64,000 nt of DNA from Streptomyces xanthophaeus (GTDB taxonomy: Bacteria > Actinomycetota > Actinomycetes > Streptomycetales > Streptomycetaceae). The stretch is from assembly GCF_030440515.1 (NCBI RefSeq), contig NZ_CP076543.1, positions 7,727,001 to 7,791,000 on the forward strand. The letters run 5' to 3'. Positions 42,741 to 51,116 of the stretch are shown piece after piece. The position numbers and the translations under genes were made by a program. The notes below the pieces were generated by a model, which had not been told where the DNA came from, ran no database searches, and was given only the letters and a program-made list of their open reading frames with translations. Within the stretch, counting starts at the first letter, position 1. Each line of letters begins with the position of its first letter.

Positions 42741-43907
42741 ATGAATACCGAGCAGCTGATCGACACGTTCGTCGAGTACTTCGAACACCGCGGGCACCGC
42801 CGTATCGTCGGCTCGACGCTGCTGCCACCGCCCGGCGACCCCGTACTCTTCACCACCTCCGGCATGCACCCGCTCACCCCGTACCTGGAGGGCCGCCCCC
42901 ACCCGCTGGGCAGGCGACTGGTCAACGTCCAGCGCTGTCTGCGCACCACGGACCTGGAGGAGGTCGGCGACGCCACCCACCTGACGGTCTTCGAGATGCT
43001 CGGCACCTGGTCGCTGGGCGACTACGGAGGCCCGCTCAGTCTCGACTGGGGACACGGGCTCCTCACCGAGGGGCTGGGCGTGGATCCGGGCCGGCTGTAC
43101 GCCACCGTCCACGCCGGCGACGACCGGACCGGGCCCGACACCGCCTCCCTGGAGCTGTGGCAGAAGCTCGGCGTCCCCGTCGAACTCACCGTGGAGGACA
43201 ACTGGTGGTCCAACGGGCCCGTCGGCCCCTGCGGTCCCGACTCGGAGATCTTCCTGTGGAGCGGCGACGGCCCGCCCGAGTCGACGCCCACCCGCGACGA
43301 CCGCTGGGTGGAGGTGTGGAACCACGTGACGATGACCCACCGCCGGCTCGACGACGGTTCCCTGGTGCCCCTTCCCCAGCGCAACGTGGACACCGGCCTA
43401 GGCCTGGAGCGGCTCGCCTCCCTGCTCCAGGGCAAGCCGTCCGTGTTCGAGTGCGACGTCTTCGACCCCTGGCGCAGCCTCGTACCGGGCCTGTGGCCCC
43501 TGGACGAACGGTCGCTGCGCGTGGTCTGCGACCACCTGCGCTCGGCCGTCGTGGTGCTCGGCGACGGCGTGCGCCCGGCCAACACCGGCCAGGGCTACGT
43601 GCTGCGACGCCTCGTGCGGCGGATGCTCACCGTGCTGTGGCGGGAGGACGCCTCGCGTGGCATCGACGACCTGCCCGACGAACTCGTCCGGCACACCCTG
43701 GACCACTTCCGGCAGGACATGAGCCCGGGCGACGTACGCCGGATCCTGCGCGAGGAGGAGCGCCGGTTCCGCCGGCTCCTGGAACGCGGGCGGCAGGTGC
43801 TCGCCCGCCCCCGGTTCCGGGGCCCGCTGACCGAGGAGGACTTCCACTACCTCCACGACACCCACGGGATGCCGCGCGAGCTGGTGACGAGCCTGCTGCA
43901 GGAGTGA
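42741..43907 (+). CDS. Alanyl-tRNA synthetase catalytic core, no editing domain
   Basis: A 388-residue protein matching the first part of AlaRS: FTTSGMHPLTPYLEG (class II motif 1 region), VQRCLRTTDLEEVG then FEMLGTWSLGDYGG (motif 2), NGPVGPCGPDSEIF, and VDTGLGLERLASLL (motif 3). The tRNA-recognition helices follow (LRVVCDHLRSAVVVLGDGVRP, GYVLRRLVRRML). It ends where full AlaRS proteins (about 880 residues) continue into the editing and C-Ala domains. It may charge tRNA-Ala or a carrier in a biosynthetic or stress role. GAAGGAG precedes ATG 42741. No partner gene is adjacent. Confidence 0.85.
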   Translation: MNTEQLIDTFVEYFEHRGHRRIVGSTLLPPPGDPVLFTTSGMHPLTPYLEGRPHPLGRRLVNVQRCLRTTDLEEVGDATHLTVFEMLGTWSLGDYGGPLSLDWGHGLLTEGLGVDPGRLYATVHAGDDRTGPDTASLELWQKLGVPVELTVEDNWWSNGPVGPCGPDSEIFLWSGDGPPESTPTRDDRWVEVWNHVTMTHRRLDDGSLVPLPQRNVDTGLGLERLASLLQGKPSVFECDVFDPWRSLVPGLWPLDERSLRVVCDHLRSAVVVLGDGVRPANTGQGYVLRRLVRRMLTVLWREDASRGIDDLPDELVRHTLDHFRQDMSPGDVRRILREEERRFRRLLERGRQVLARPRFRGPLTEEDFHYLHDTHGMPRELVTSLLQE

Positions 43908-43961
43908 CGACGCGGGGAACGGGCCGGGCGCATCGGCACGTTGCCGTGCGTGATCGCCCCG

Positions 43962-44031
43962 AGCGGCGTGCTGGTGGGCCGGGTGGGCCAGGTGGGCCCG
44001 CCGGGCTTCGCGGACCCCTCAGCACGCCGCT
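43962..44031. terminator. Long-loop hairpin between convergent genes
   Basis: A 12-bp perfect stem (agcggcgtgctg, 43962-43973, with its complement at 44020-44031) encloses a GC-rich 46-nt loop with gggcc repeats. It is between the AlaRS-like gene and the convergent PHP-domain gene. Confidence 0.6.
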
Positions 44032-44061
44032 GACAACGGACGACTCCGCGGGCCGGTGCAC

Positions 44062-46560
44062 CTAGCCGGCGCTGATGGCCGCCACGTGCGTGGAGCCGTC
44101 GCGGAGCGCGGTGATGCGGACCTGCCCCGCGGCGAAGGGGTCCCGCCCGTTCGGGCCGGGTACCTGGGAGAACGGCGTCCAGGAGCCGTCCGGCCTCCTG
44201 ACGTTGTGCCAGATCCGTCCGTCGAGCCCGACCGCCACGACCTGGGCGGAGCCGTCGGGTGTCCCGGCGATGCCGATGGCGCTGGCCCCCATGGTCGCCG
44301 TGGTGACGCCCCGCGGCGGCCGGAAGCCGGTCCAGGAACCGTCCGGCCGCCTCAGCTGGTGGTAGACCATCCCGTCGAGCCCGATCGCGAGGACCTGGGA
44401 GGACCCGTCGGGCATCCCGGTGATCGCCAGGGCCGGACCGGAGAACGTCGGGGCCCCGTCGTAGCCGGCCAGGCGCCCCCAGGCCGTCCACGTCCCGTCC
44501 CGCCCGCGGGCGCAGTGGTACATGGCACCGTCCGTGCCGTAGCAGAGCAACTGGGCGGACCCGTCGGGCATGGCGGCGATCGACACCTTCGTGGCGCCCC
44601 AACGGCCCTTCGCGGTGGAGCCGGGCAGGGCCCGGAACCCGGGCAGCCCGCCGTCGGCGCGGCGCTGCTGGTGGAAGACGGTGCCGTCCATGGCCGTCAC
44701 CACGATCTGGCAGGTGCCGTCGGGGAAGGCCGCGATGTCCGCCTCGCGCACGGTGAACCCGGAAGAGCCGTCCGGCCCCGCGACGCGCCGCCAGGGCTGC
44801 AGCGTTGCCGCATCCCGTACGGCGGTCAGCCACAGACCGTTGTCGGGTGCGATGCCCAGCACCACGACCGAGCCGTCCGCCATGCCGGCCACGGCACTCT
44901 GCACCCCCGCGAACGAGCCGGAGCCCGAGCCGGAGCCGGATCCCGAAGCCCCCGGCAGCGGACGCATGCCGCTCCACGACCCGTCGGGGCGGCGCTCGGT
45001 GTGGAAGAGCACTCGCCGCTCGACGTCGTACGGGGGCAGTTGCGCGGAGTAGAACCACACCGGGTTGGTGATGGCCACCAGTTGGTCCAGGGTGGTGGAG
45101 GCGGGTTTGGGCCGGCGCACCTCGGCCCGGGCGAACAGCGAGGCCTTGCCCCAGCCGCGCCAGCGCAGCTGCCCCCTGCCGCTGCCGTCGATACAGGTGG
45201 CGGCCATGATGCCCCACTCGGTGTACAGCGTGGCGATGCTGTCGGGAGCGCCCGTCACGTTCAAGGTCACGTCGACGGCGTCGAAGAACGACAGGGGCAG
45301 CTCCTGACCGGGTCCCGCGACCGCTCCGCCGGCGCGGGCGGTGAAGTCCAGGGTCACGGCCGCGGATTCGACGGCGTACGACCGGCCCAGGCGCAGAGCG
45401 TCCAGTACGGCGGGCGTCGACAACCGGTCGGCGTACACGACGTTGTGGGGCCGTCCGACGGCGTCCGCGGGGCTGTGCGCGTCGCTGTTGCCGACGGCGG
45501 CGACCCGCTTGCCGAGGCAGAGCATGACGTGCCAGGCGGCGATGTTGGCCGCGTCGTCCAGGGTCCACGGTCCGTTCCACACCTCCAGCGCGTCCACCCG
45601 GTCGAGGCCGAACTCCCAGAAGGATCCCGCCGCCGGAGTGAGCGGATGGGCGGCGATCGTGAGGCCGCCCAGACTGTGCACGCGCCGGGCCTGGCCCTCG
45701 AAGGCTCCCTGGTCCGCGGGGCCGTAGCGCCAGTCCACCCATTCGCCCTGCGGCAGGCCGACGGCCAGCCAGTGGCCGTGGCGGGTGGTGACCTCCTCGG
45801 CGTTGATGACCAGCAGATCGGTCGGGACATTGCCGCGCCAGGTCACTCCGGTGGAACTGGTGTTGTGGTCGGAGGTGGCGATGAAGTGCATCCCCTCCTG
45901 GCGGGCGGCCGCGACGATCTCCTCCACCGTGCGCTGCCCGTCCGAGTGGACGCTGTGCAGGTGCAGGTCGCCCCGGTACCAGCCGGGGCCCCGCCCAGCC
46001 ACCGAGGCCGGCAGGACGTCGTACGGGGTCCGGGGCAGCGGTTCCCCGTGGTGCAGGGTGACGTCGACCTGCCAGGCCATACCGCCGGTGCTGCCGACCA
46101 TCGGGCCCAGGATGACCGACCAGGCGCCGGGCTCGACGGGTCCGGGGACGTAGCCGGGGGTGGCGTCCGCCGCGGAGAGGGTGAAACCCGACCGTGCGCC
46201 GCCCGACCAGCCGCGGAAGCCGGCCGGGCCGAAGATGCCGAGGTCCAGGATCCCGGCGGCGGCGTCGTGGGTGGTGGCGACGGAGATCCGCTGGACACCG
46301 GCGGGGACGTCGAAGGCGACGTACGCCCACTGGTCGTTGCCGTAGGGGGAGAGGCCGCGGTAGGTGGTGGTCACCGTGTCGGTGCCCTGGCCCTTTGTCG
46401 CGGCGTGCGCGATCGGTGCGGGAACCAGCGCGGCGGCTCCGCCCGCGGTCGCGGCCAGCAGGGCCCCTAAGCGGAGCAGGGACCGCCGCTCGACAGAGGG
46501 ACCGGAGCCGGGACCGGAGCGCGGGTCGGGCGCATCGCTCGGGAGATGTTCACTCGGCAC
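44062..46560 (-). CDS. Tat-exported PHP-type metallophosphoesterase fused to a beta-propeller-like domain
   Basis: An 832-residue exported protein. ERRSLLRLGALL (25-36) is a Tat signal, with cleavage after AHA (about 53). A small beta domain (about 60-175) is followed by a PHP/CehA-type catalytic domain: RGDLHLHSVHSDG (about 196-208), TSDHN, EEVTTRHGHW and NSDAHSP hold the metal-binding His/Asp set. A flexible linker of alternating Gly-Ser (about 537-545) leads to a C-terminal domain of five or more repeats of the type DGS...GLDGMVYHQLRRPDGSW, a propeller-like binding module. Probably a secreted phosphoesterase that binds a surface ligand. CehA-type esterase is the closest family. Confidence 0.85.
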   Translation of the reverse strand: MPSEHLPSDAPDPRSGPGSGPSVERRSLLRLGALLAATAGGAAALVPAPIAHAATKGQGTDTVTTTYRGLSPYGNDQWAYVAFDVPAGVQRISVATTHDAAAGILDLGIFGPAGFRGWSGGARSGFTLSAADATPGYVPGPVEPGAWSVILGPMVGSTGGMAWQVDVTLHHGEPLPRTPYDVLPASVAGRGPGWYRGDLHLHSVHSDGQRTVEEIVAAARQEGMHFIATSDHNTSSTGVTWRGNVPTDLLVINAEEVTTRHGHWLAVGLPQGEWVDWRYGPADQGAFEGQARRVHSLGGLTIAAHPLTPAAGSFWEFGLDRVDALEVWNGPWTLDDAANIAAWHVMLCLGKRVAAVGNSDAHSPADAVGRPHNVVYADRLSTPAVLDALRLGRSYAVESAAVTLDFTARAGGAVAGPGQELPLSFFDAVDVTLNVTGAPDSIATLYTEWGIMAATCIDGSGRGQLRWRGWGKASLFARAEVRRPKPASTTLDQLVAITNPVWFYSAQLPPYDVERRVLFHTERRPDGSWSGMRPLPGASGSGSGSGSGSFAGVQSAVAGMADGSVVVLGIAPDNGLWLTAVRDAATLQPWRRVAGPDGSSGFTVREADIAAFPDGTCQIVVTAMDGTVFHQQRRADGGLPGFRALPGSTAKGRWGATKVSIAAMPDGSAQLLCYGTDGAMYHCARGRDGTWTAWGRLAGYDGAPTFSGPALAITGMPDGSSQVLAIGLDGMVYHQLRRPDGSWTGFRPPRGVTTATMGASAIGIAGTPDGSAQVVAVGLDGRIWHNVRRPDGSWTPFSQVPGPNGRDPFAAGQVRITALRDGSTHVAAISAG

Positions 46561-46612
46561 AGCCGTGCTCTCCGTTCACGTGGGGTGGCGTGGAAGGCGT
46601 TCGTGCTGGTGC

Positions 46613-46636
46613 GGGAGTGCGGGAGTGCGGGAGTGC
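46613..46636. repeat. Three 8-bp tandem repeats (gggagtgc)
   Basis: gggagtgc occurs three times in a row in the 96-bp gap upstream of the PHP gene and downstream of the SDR gene (both leftward). It lies in the probable 5' leader of the PHP gene. Confidence 0.7.
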
Positions 46637-46656
46637 GCGGGACGGGCCGCGCCCGG

Positions 46657-47448
46657 CTAACGGCGTGAGCGCTGGGCCTCGACGATCTGTCGCACGGACC
46701 CGTCGACGTCGGTACGGGCCTGGACGCGCTCGGCGAACCCGGGGAACTGCCCGGCGATGGCGCTCAGCAGCCGCAGCTCCAGCGGCGCGACGTTGACCTC
46801 GCAGCGGTCGCGGCGGACGGCTCGTACGACGCCGTCGGCGACCTGGCCGGGCGTGACGGTCCTGATGCCGTTCGGCGGGGTGGCACCGGTGGCCGCGAAC
46901 ATCCCGGCGTCGCGGACGAAACCGGGCTGGACCAGGGACACCCCCACCCCCGTACCCCGCAGCTCCTGGCGCAGGGCGAGCGCGAATCCGCGCAGCCCGA
47001 ACTTCGTCGCGTTGTACAGGGAGGTCGACTTGGTGGCCGCCTTGCCGGAAAGGGAGCCGACCAGCACGATGTGGCCCCGACCGCGGCCCACCATGGGCTC
47101 CGCGAGCAGCCGGGAGAGCAGGACGGGCGCGCGGAGGTTGACGTCGAGGGCTCGGTCGAGCTGGTCCTCGGTGTAGTCCAGGAGGTCGCCGCTGGCGGGC
47201 AGGGCGGCGTTCGCGACGAGGATGTCCGTCTCCGCGCAGCTCTCGGCGAGGTGTACGACGTCGGACCGTACGGCCAGATCGGCGACCACGGTACGGGCGC
47301 CGCACGCGTCGGCGGTGGCCTTGAGGGCTTCCTCCCGCCGCCCGGTGACCGTGAGGCGGGCCCCCTGCGCGGTCAGGCGCGCGGCCAGGGCCGCGCCGAT
47401 GCCTCCGGTGGCGCCGGTGAGCAGAACGTTCGATCCGGATATGTCCAC
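46657..47448 (-). CDS. Short-chain dehydrogenase/reductase
   Basis: A 263-residue classical SDR. GATGGIGAALAARL (about 12-25) binds NAD(P); VANAAL is the NNAG-like strand; the active site is VGSLSGKAATKSTSLYNATKFG (Ser...Tyr-x-x-x-Lys). The Arg after strand 2 (TGRREEAL) suggests NADP preference. The start is GTG 47448 (VDISGSNVLL) with GGAG 5 nt before; longer frames are not coding-like. A TetR gene is divergent across a perfect palindrome (47481-47502). Confidence 0.88.
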   Translation of the reverse strand: MDISGSNVLLTGATGGIGAALAARLTAQGARLTVTGRREEALKATADACGARTVVADLAVRSDVVHLAESCAETDILVANAALPASGDLLDYTEDQLDRALDVNLRAPVLLSRLLAEPMVGRGRGHIVLVGSLSGKAATKSTSLYNATKFGLRGFALALRQELRGTGVGVSLVQPGFVRDAGMFAATGATPPNGIRTVTPGQVADGVVRAVRRDRCEVNVAPLELRLLSAIAGQFPGFAERVQARTDVDGSVRQIVEAQRSRR

Positions 47449-47480
47449 GAGCACTCCCGTGCGGCTGGCGAAGTCCCTCA

Positions 47481-47502
47481 ACTGTTCGTTCGAACGAACA
47501 GT
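47481..47502. promoter_or_regulatory. 22-bp perfect palindrome, TetR operator
   Basis: The sequence reads actgttcgttc followed by its exact complement gaacgaacagt. It lies between the divergent SDR and TetR genes, 33 bp before the SDR start and 94 bp before the TetR start. Confidence 0.85.
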
Positions 47503-47595
47503 ATGGACGGCTCCGCTCCTTGTCCACACCTGGTCGTCCCCAACTCCCCGGCCCCGGGCGGGAGATCGGGCCGGCCCATGGGGCAGAATTACGCC

Positions 47596-48168
47596 ATGTC
47601 CCATGCTTCCGACACCCGCCAGAGCATCATCGACGCCGTACTGCGGATCATCGGGCAGGACGGCATCGCCGCCGTCACCAACCGGCGGATCGCCAAGGAG
47701 GCCGGAGTCTCGCTCGGCTCCGTCACCTACCACTTCGCCACCCAGCACGAACTGCTGCGCGAGAGCCTGCTGCACTTCGTGGCGGAGGAGACCCGGCACT
47801 TCACGGCGCTCGCCGACGCATGCTCCGACGAGCGGTTCGACATCGGGCAGGCGGCCGACGTGGTGGCACAGGTGGCGGGCGGGAACGCCTTCGACAGCCG
47901 CCACATCGCGCCGTTCGAGCTGTACGTCCAGGCCGGCCGGGACGAACGGCTGCGCGCTGCCGCGGCCGAGTGCTTCGCCGCCTACGACCTGCTGGCCGCC
48001 CGGATCCTGACCCAGCTCGGCGTCCCGGACCCCGAACGACTGGCCGGGGTGGCCGTGGCCCTGGTCTTCGGGCAGCAGCTGCGCCGCCTGGCGACCGGAG
48101 CCCCCGCCGAGGACCTCGTCGACACCCTGCTGATCCTCACGAAGTTCACCCCGGCGCAGACCCCGTAG
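47596..48168 (+). CDS. TetR-family repressor
   Basis: A 190-residue TetR protein with a helix-turn-helix at about 24-45 (GIAAVTNRRIAKEAGVSLGS then VTYHFATQHELLRESL). The C-terminal domain, with ADVVAQVAGGNAFDSRHIAPF, is of the type that binds small hydrophobic effectors. ATG 47596 is chosen; ATG 47578 is an alternative. The operator at 47481-47502 is upstream, and the SDR gene is its likely target. A 20-bp GC palindrome begins immediately after its stop. Confidence 0.88.
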   Translation: MSHASDTRQSIIDAVLRIIGQDGIAAVTNRRIAKEAGVSLGSVTYHFATQHELLRESLLHFVAEETRHFTALADACSDERFDIGQAADVVAQVAGGNAFDSRHIAPFELYVQAGRDERLRAAAAECFAAYDLLAARILTQLGVPDPERLAGVAVALVFGQQLRRLATGAPAEDLVDTLLILTKFTPAQTP

Positions 48169-48188
48169 CCGGGGCCGGCCGGCCCCGG
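48169..48188. terminator. 20-bp perfect GC palindrome after the TetR gene
   Basis: ccggggccgg joined directly to its complement starts on the base after the TetR stop, in front of the convergent NUDIX-like gene. It can form a cruciform or a terminator hairpin. Confidence 0.6.
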
Positions 48189-48262
48189 TCGCTGCCGGCA
48201 TCCATCAGGGGCGGCGACCGGACCGGCGTGGAGGAGCGTCGCGCAGTGCGCGCGGCGCGACT

Positions 48263-48799
48263 TCAGTACGTGTACCCCACATGCGCGAGCGCCTGCTTCA
48301 GCAGCGCCGCGTGACCACCCGGCATCTCGCCCTGCACGGCTGCCGAGAGCGCTTCCTGCGGGCTGAACCAGACCAGGTCCAGGGCGTCCTGACGGGGACG
48401 GCAGTCACCCGTGACCGGCACGATGTAGGCGAGTGACACCGCGTGCTGGCGGGGGTCGTGGTAGGGGGTGACACCCACCGTGGGGAAGTACTCGGCGACC
48501 GTGAAGGGCTGCAGGGACGCGGGGATACGGGGCAGGGCCACGGGGCCCAGGTCCTTCTCCAGGTGGCGGAGCAGGGCGTCACGGATCCGCTCGTGGTGCA
48601 TGACACGGCCGGACACCAGGGTCCGGCTCATCGCCCCGTCCGTGCCGATCCGCAGGAGCAGTCCGATGGTGGTGACTTCGCCGGTGTCGTCCACGCGTAC
48701 GGGGACGGCCTCGACGTAGAGGATCGGCATCTGGGCCCGGGCCATTTCCAGCTCGTCGCTGCTCAGCCAGCCGGGCGTAGTTTCGGTCGTGTCAGACAT
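48263..48799 (-). CDS. NUDIX-hydrolase-fold protein (DUF4916)
   Basis: A 178-residue protein of the DUF4916/NUDIX-like family: GWLSSDELEMARAQMPILYV at the N-terminus, LLLRIGTDGAMSRTLVSGRVMHHE in the strand-turn region, and DALDLVWFSPQEAL near the end. The canonical NUDIX box (GX5EX7REUXEEXGU) is not evident: the corresponding region is RVMHHERIRDALLRHLEKDL. Hydrolase activity is therefore doubtful. Start ATG 48799. Family clear, role unknown. Confidence 0.85.
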   Translation of the reverse strand: MSDTTETTPGWLSSDELEMARAQMPILYVEAVPVRVDDTGEVTTIGLLLRIGTDGAMSRTLVSGRVMHHERIRDALLRHLEKDLGPVALPRIPASLQPFTVAEYFPTVGVTPYHDPRQHAVSLAYIVPVTGDCRPRQDALDLVWFSPQEALSAAVQGEMPGGHAALLKQALAHVGYTY

Positions 48800-48928
48800 T
48801 CCTTGATCCTACTTTCCAGGGCGGGTTCCGGCCCAGATCACGCGTCCACCGGCCCGGAGAGATCGGAACCCCGAGGGCCGTCCCCGCGACCACGGGCGGC
48901 CGGAATCCTGCGGTACGCGGGGCTGGCG

Positions 48929-48934
48929 TACCGT
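48929..48934 (+). promoter_or_regulatory. TACCGT -10-like box, leaderless start
   Basis: TACCGT ends exactly 6 nt before the ATG at 48941, and no ribosome site is present. The same arrangement precedes the GNAT gene (50419-50424) and the LysR gene (13114-13119). Confidence 0.35.
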
Positions 48935-48940
48935 TCGATC

Positions 48941-49780
48941 ATGAGCATGCCGCAGCCCCAGCAACCCCCCGGCCCGTACGGGCCCCCGCAGCCCCCACAG
49001 CCCCCGCATCCCTACGGTGGACAGCCGTACACCGCACCGCCCGCGCACCAGCACCCGTACCAGGGACAGCCGTATCCGGGGCAGCCCGGTCCGCCGCAGC
49101 CGTACCCGGGTCATGGAGCCTGGGGACAGCCGCCGACGGGCATGCCGCCGCGCAAGAACCGGATCGGCATGGTGATCGGGATCATCGCGGGAGCGGTGCT
49201 GGTGCTCGGCGCGGTCGGCGCGGTCGGCGCCAGGTTGACCGGATCCGGCTTCCCCGAGGCCCGGTACCGGCTCACCGTTCCCAAGACCCTCGTGGACGGC
49301 AAGTACGAGCTGGTCCAGGATCATTCGGCCACCGCGGGCAAGAAGGCCCTGGAGGGCAGCTACGACTCGACGGTCCGCGATCCGAAGCCGACTGCCGGTC
49401 AGTACGCCTCCGAGTCCCCGAAGGAGTCGGGCGCCCTGGTCGTCTCGGGGATGTACGGCCGGTTCAAGGACACCGCGGGAGCACGCAAGAAGATGCTGCG
49501 CGGCGCCGCGGAGTCCGAAGGCGCGTCCCTGGCGGTGCCCGCGCGGGACATCACGCCGACCGGATCCGACATCACCCTGTCCTGCCAGGTGCTGACGGTG
49601 CGGCAGAGCGGGGTCGAGAGCTCCCTGCCGATGTGCGCCTGGGTCGACGAGAACACCGGCGCCACGGTCGGCATCGTCAGCGAGGAGACCGTGCAGCAGA
49701 AGCCCGGGTCCGTCGACCTGGCCAAGACCGCCGAGACGACCCTCAAGGTGCGTGCCGAGATGCGGAAGCCGATCGGCTGA
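48941..49780 (+). CDS. Proline-rich membrane-anchored protein
   Basis: 279 residues. The first about 70 are a Pro/Gln/Gly/Tyr-rich tail (PQPPQPPHPYGGQPYTAPP), then one membrane helix (MVIGIIAGAVLVLGAVGAVG), then an extracytoplasmic domain of about 185 residues beginning GFPEARYRLTVPKTL. Similar lipid-free anchored proteins with a Pro-rich cytoplasmic tail are common in Streptomyces; function unknown. ATG 48941 lacks a ribosome site and probably is read from a leaderless transcript. Confidence 0.78.
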   Translation: MSMPQPQQPPGPYGPPQPPQPPHPYGGQPYTAPPAHQHPYQGQPYPGQPGPPQPYPGHGAWGQPPTGMPPRKNRIGMVIGIIAGAVLVLGAVGAVGARLTGSGFPEARYRLTVPKTLVDGKYELVQDHSATAGKKALEGSYDSTVRDPKPTAGQYASESPKESGALVVSGMYGRFKDTAGARKKMLRGAAESEGASLAVPARDITPTGSDITLSCQVLTVRQSGVESSLPMCAWVDENTGATVGIVSEETVQQKPGSVDLAKTAETTLKVRAEMRKPIG

Positions 49781-49924
49781 CCGCGACGGCTCTAAACCGT
49801 CGCAGAGTTATGCCCCAAAGGTGACTTTCTGCAGCCGGAACGGGTCGGATAGCAATGACGAGGCGCCTGGTACGGCCTGCCGACGGTCGGCAGAGGCCCC
49901 AGCGCGCCGAGGAAGGAACGTCCC

Positions 49925-50293
49925 GTGATCCGCATCCGTCACGCCGCCGCTCTGGCCACCATGGCCGCCGTCACCGCTCTCACCCTTGCCACGAGCCCCG
50001 CCTCGGCGGCACCCGGCGACACGCTCACCATGTGCTCCAGCACGCTCACCCCGGACGGCTGGGTGGACGCCCAGTGGTGGAACAGCGGCGGCTGCGGCTC
50101 CGGCTTCACGCCCAACACCAAGCAGATCAAGGACCTCAGGGGCTACCCGGTCGGCACGCAGGTCAACGCCTGCGCGTCCACGTGGCCGCCCGCCGGCTGG
50201 ACCATCACCAACACCTACTACTCCAGTGGCTGTCGCTACTCCGCCGTCCCCAGCTTCAACCCCAACACCTGGACCCTGAAGCGCACCTCCTGA
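49925..50293 (+). CDS. Small secreted protein with a duplicated Cys-Gly-Trp motif
   Basis: 122 residues from GTG 49925 (AAGGAA upstream). Residues 1-28 are a Sec signal peptide ending SPASA. The mature part is built of two copies of a 46-residue unit: C37 and C57 in the first, C83 and C103 in the second, each pair 20 residues apart and framing CSSTLTPDGW / CASTWPPAGW and the following aromatic-rich stretch. Two disulfides are likely. Family not recognised; might be a surface-binding or enzyme-inhibitor type protein. Confidence 0.8.
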   Translation: MIRIRHAAALATMAAVTALTLATSPASAAPGDTLTMCSSTLTPDGWVDAQWWNSGGCGSGFTPNTKQIKDLRGYPVGTQVNACASTWPPAGWTITNTYYSSGCRYSAVPSFNPNTWTLKRTS

Positions 50294-50418
50294 CCCCGCT
50301 CGGACGCCCTGGCCGGCCGACGGCGGGCGGCGTTGCCGGCCGTTGCGGGCCGGGTCGAGCGGGTGGCTCGTACGGCGTGTCCATCGCCGCCGGGCCGGGC
50401 CGGGCCGGCCCCGCTGCC

Positions 50419-50424
50419 TACCGT
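50419..50424 (+). promoter_or_regulatory. TACCGT -10-like box, leaderless start of the GNAT gene
   Basis: TACCGT is followed by ggcccc and then ATG 50431, the same 6-nt distance as at 48941. No ribosome site is visible and no good -35 could be found. Confidence 0.35.
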
Positions 50425-50430
50425 GGCCCC

Positions 50431-51096
50431 ATGAGCACACGTCCAGCACCGCCGTGCGCCGGGTACGGGATCCGGTTCGCCCGGCCCGCCGAGTCAGGGG
50501 CGGTCGCCGCGCTCCTGACCCGCGCCTTCGCCGACGACCCGGTCATGGCATGGATGGTTCCCGCTGCCGACCGGGAACGCAGGATCGCCCGCTACTTCCG
50601 GCTGGCCCAGCGGCAGCAGCGGCCCCGCGCCGGTGCCGTCCGGGTCGCCGCGACGGGCGAGGGGCGGCTGCTGGCGGCCGCGCTGTGGTCGGGGCCCGGG
50701 CACTGGAAGCCCTCCGCGGTACAGGAGTTGGCGGCGCTCCCTCGGTACGCGAGCATCTTCGGCCTGCGGGGGTTGCCGCGGGCCGGGGAGGTCCGGAACG
50801 CCATGGACGAGGCCCATCCGCGGCCGCCGCACTGGTACCTGCCGTCGGTGGGGACGGACCGGGGACTCCAGGGGATGGGGGTCGGGTCGGCGCTGCTCGG
50901 TCAGCAGCTGGCCGACTGCGACCGGCTCGGGCAACCCGCCTACCTGGAGTCCAGCAACGTCACCAACCTTCCCTTCTACGAGAAGCTGGGCTTCCGCGTC
51001 ACCGCAGAGATCCGGCTCCCGGAGGGCGGGCCGACCCTTTGGCCGATGTGGCGGGACCCCGATCCCACGGCGGGACGCCTGGCGAAGGGCCGGTGA
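50431..51096 (+). CDS. GNAT-family N-acetyltransferase
   Basis: A 221-residue acetyltransferase. The acetyl-CoA-binding loop is DRGLQGMGVGSALL (about 140-153; Q/RxxGxG/A type), and the C-terminal ESSNVTNLPFYEKLGFRV is the usual strand-helix-strand end. The N-terminal GYGIRFARPAESGAVAALLTRAFADDP is typical of the group. Substrate unknown. The ATG at 50431 lacks a ribosome site and probably begins a leaderless mRNA. Confidence 0.9.
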   Translation: MSTRPAPPCAGYGIRFARPAESGAVAALLTRAFADDPVMAWMVPAADRERRIARYFRLAQRQQRPRAGAVRVAATGEGRLLAAALWSGPGHWKPSAVQELAALPRYASIFGLRGLPRAGEVRNAMDEAHPRPPHWYLPSVGTDRGLQGMGVGSALLGQQLADCDRLGQPAYLESSNVTNLPFYEKLGFRVTAEIRLPEGGPTLWPMWRDPDPTAGRLAKGR

Positions 51097-51116
51097 TACG
51101 GGGCCGTTGCCGCTCC

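Noticed and set aside
44056..46470. 804-codon rightward open frame opposite the PHP gene
   Set aside because: Composition-driven shadow with no motif; the leftward frame has a Tat signal and metal ligands.
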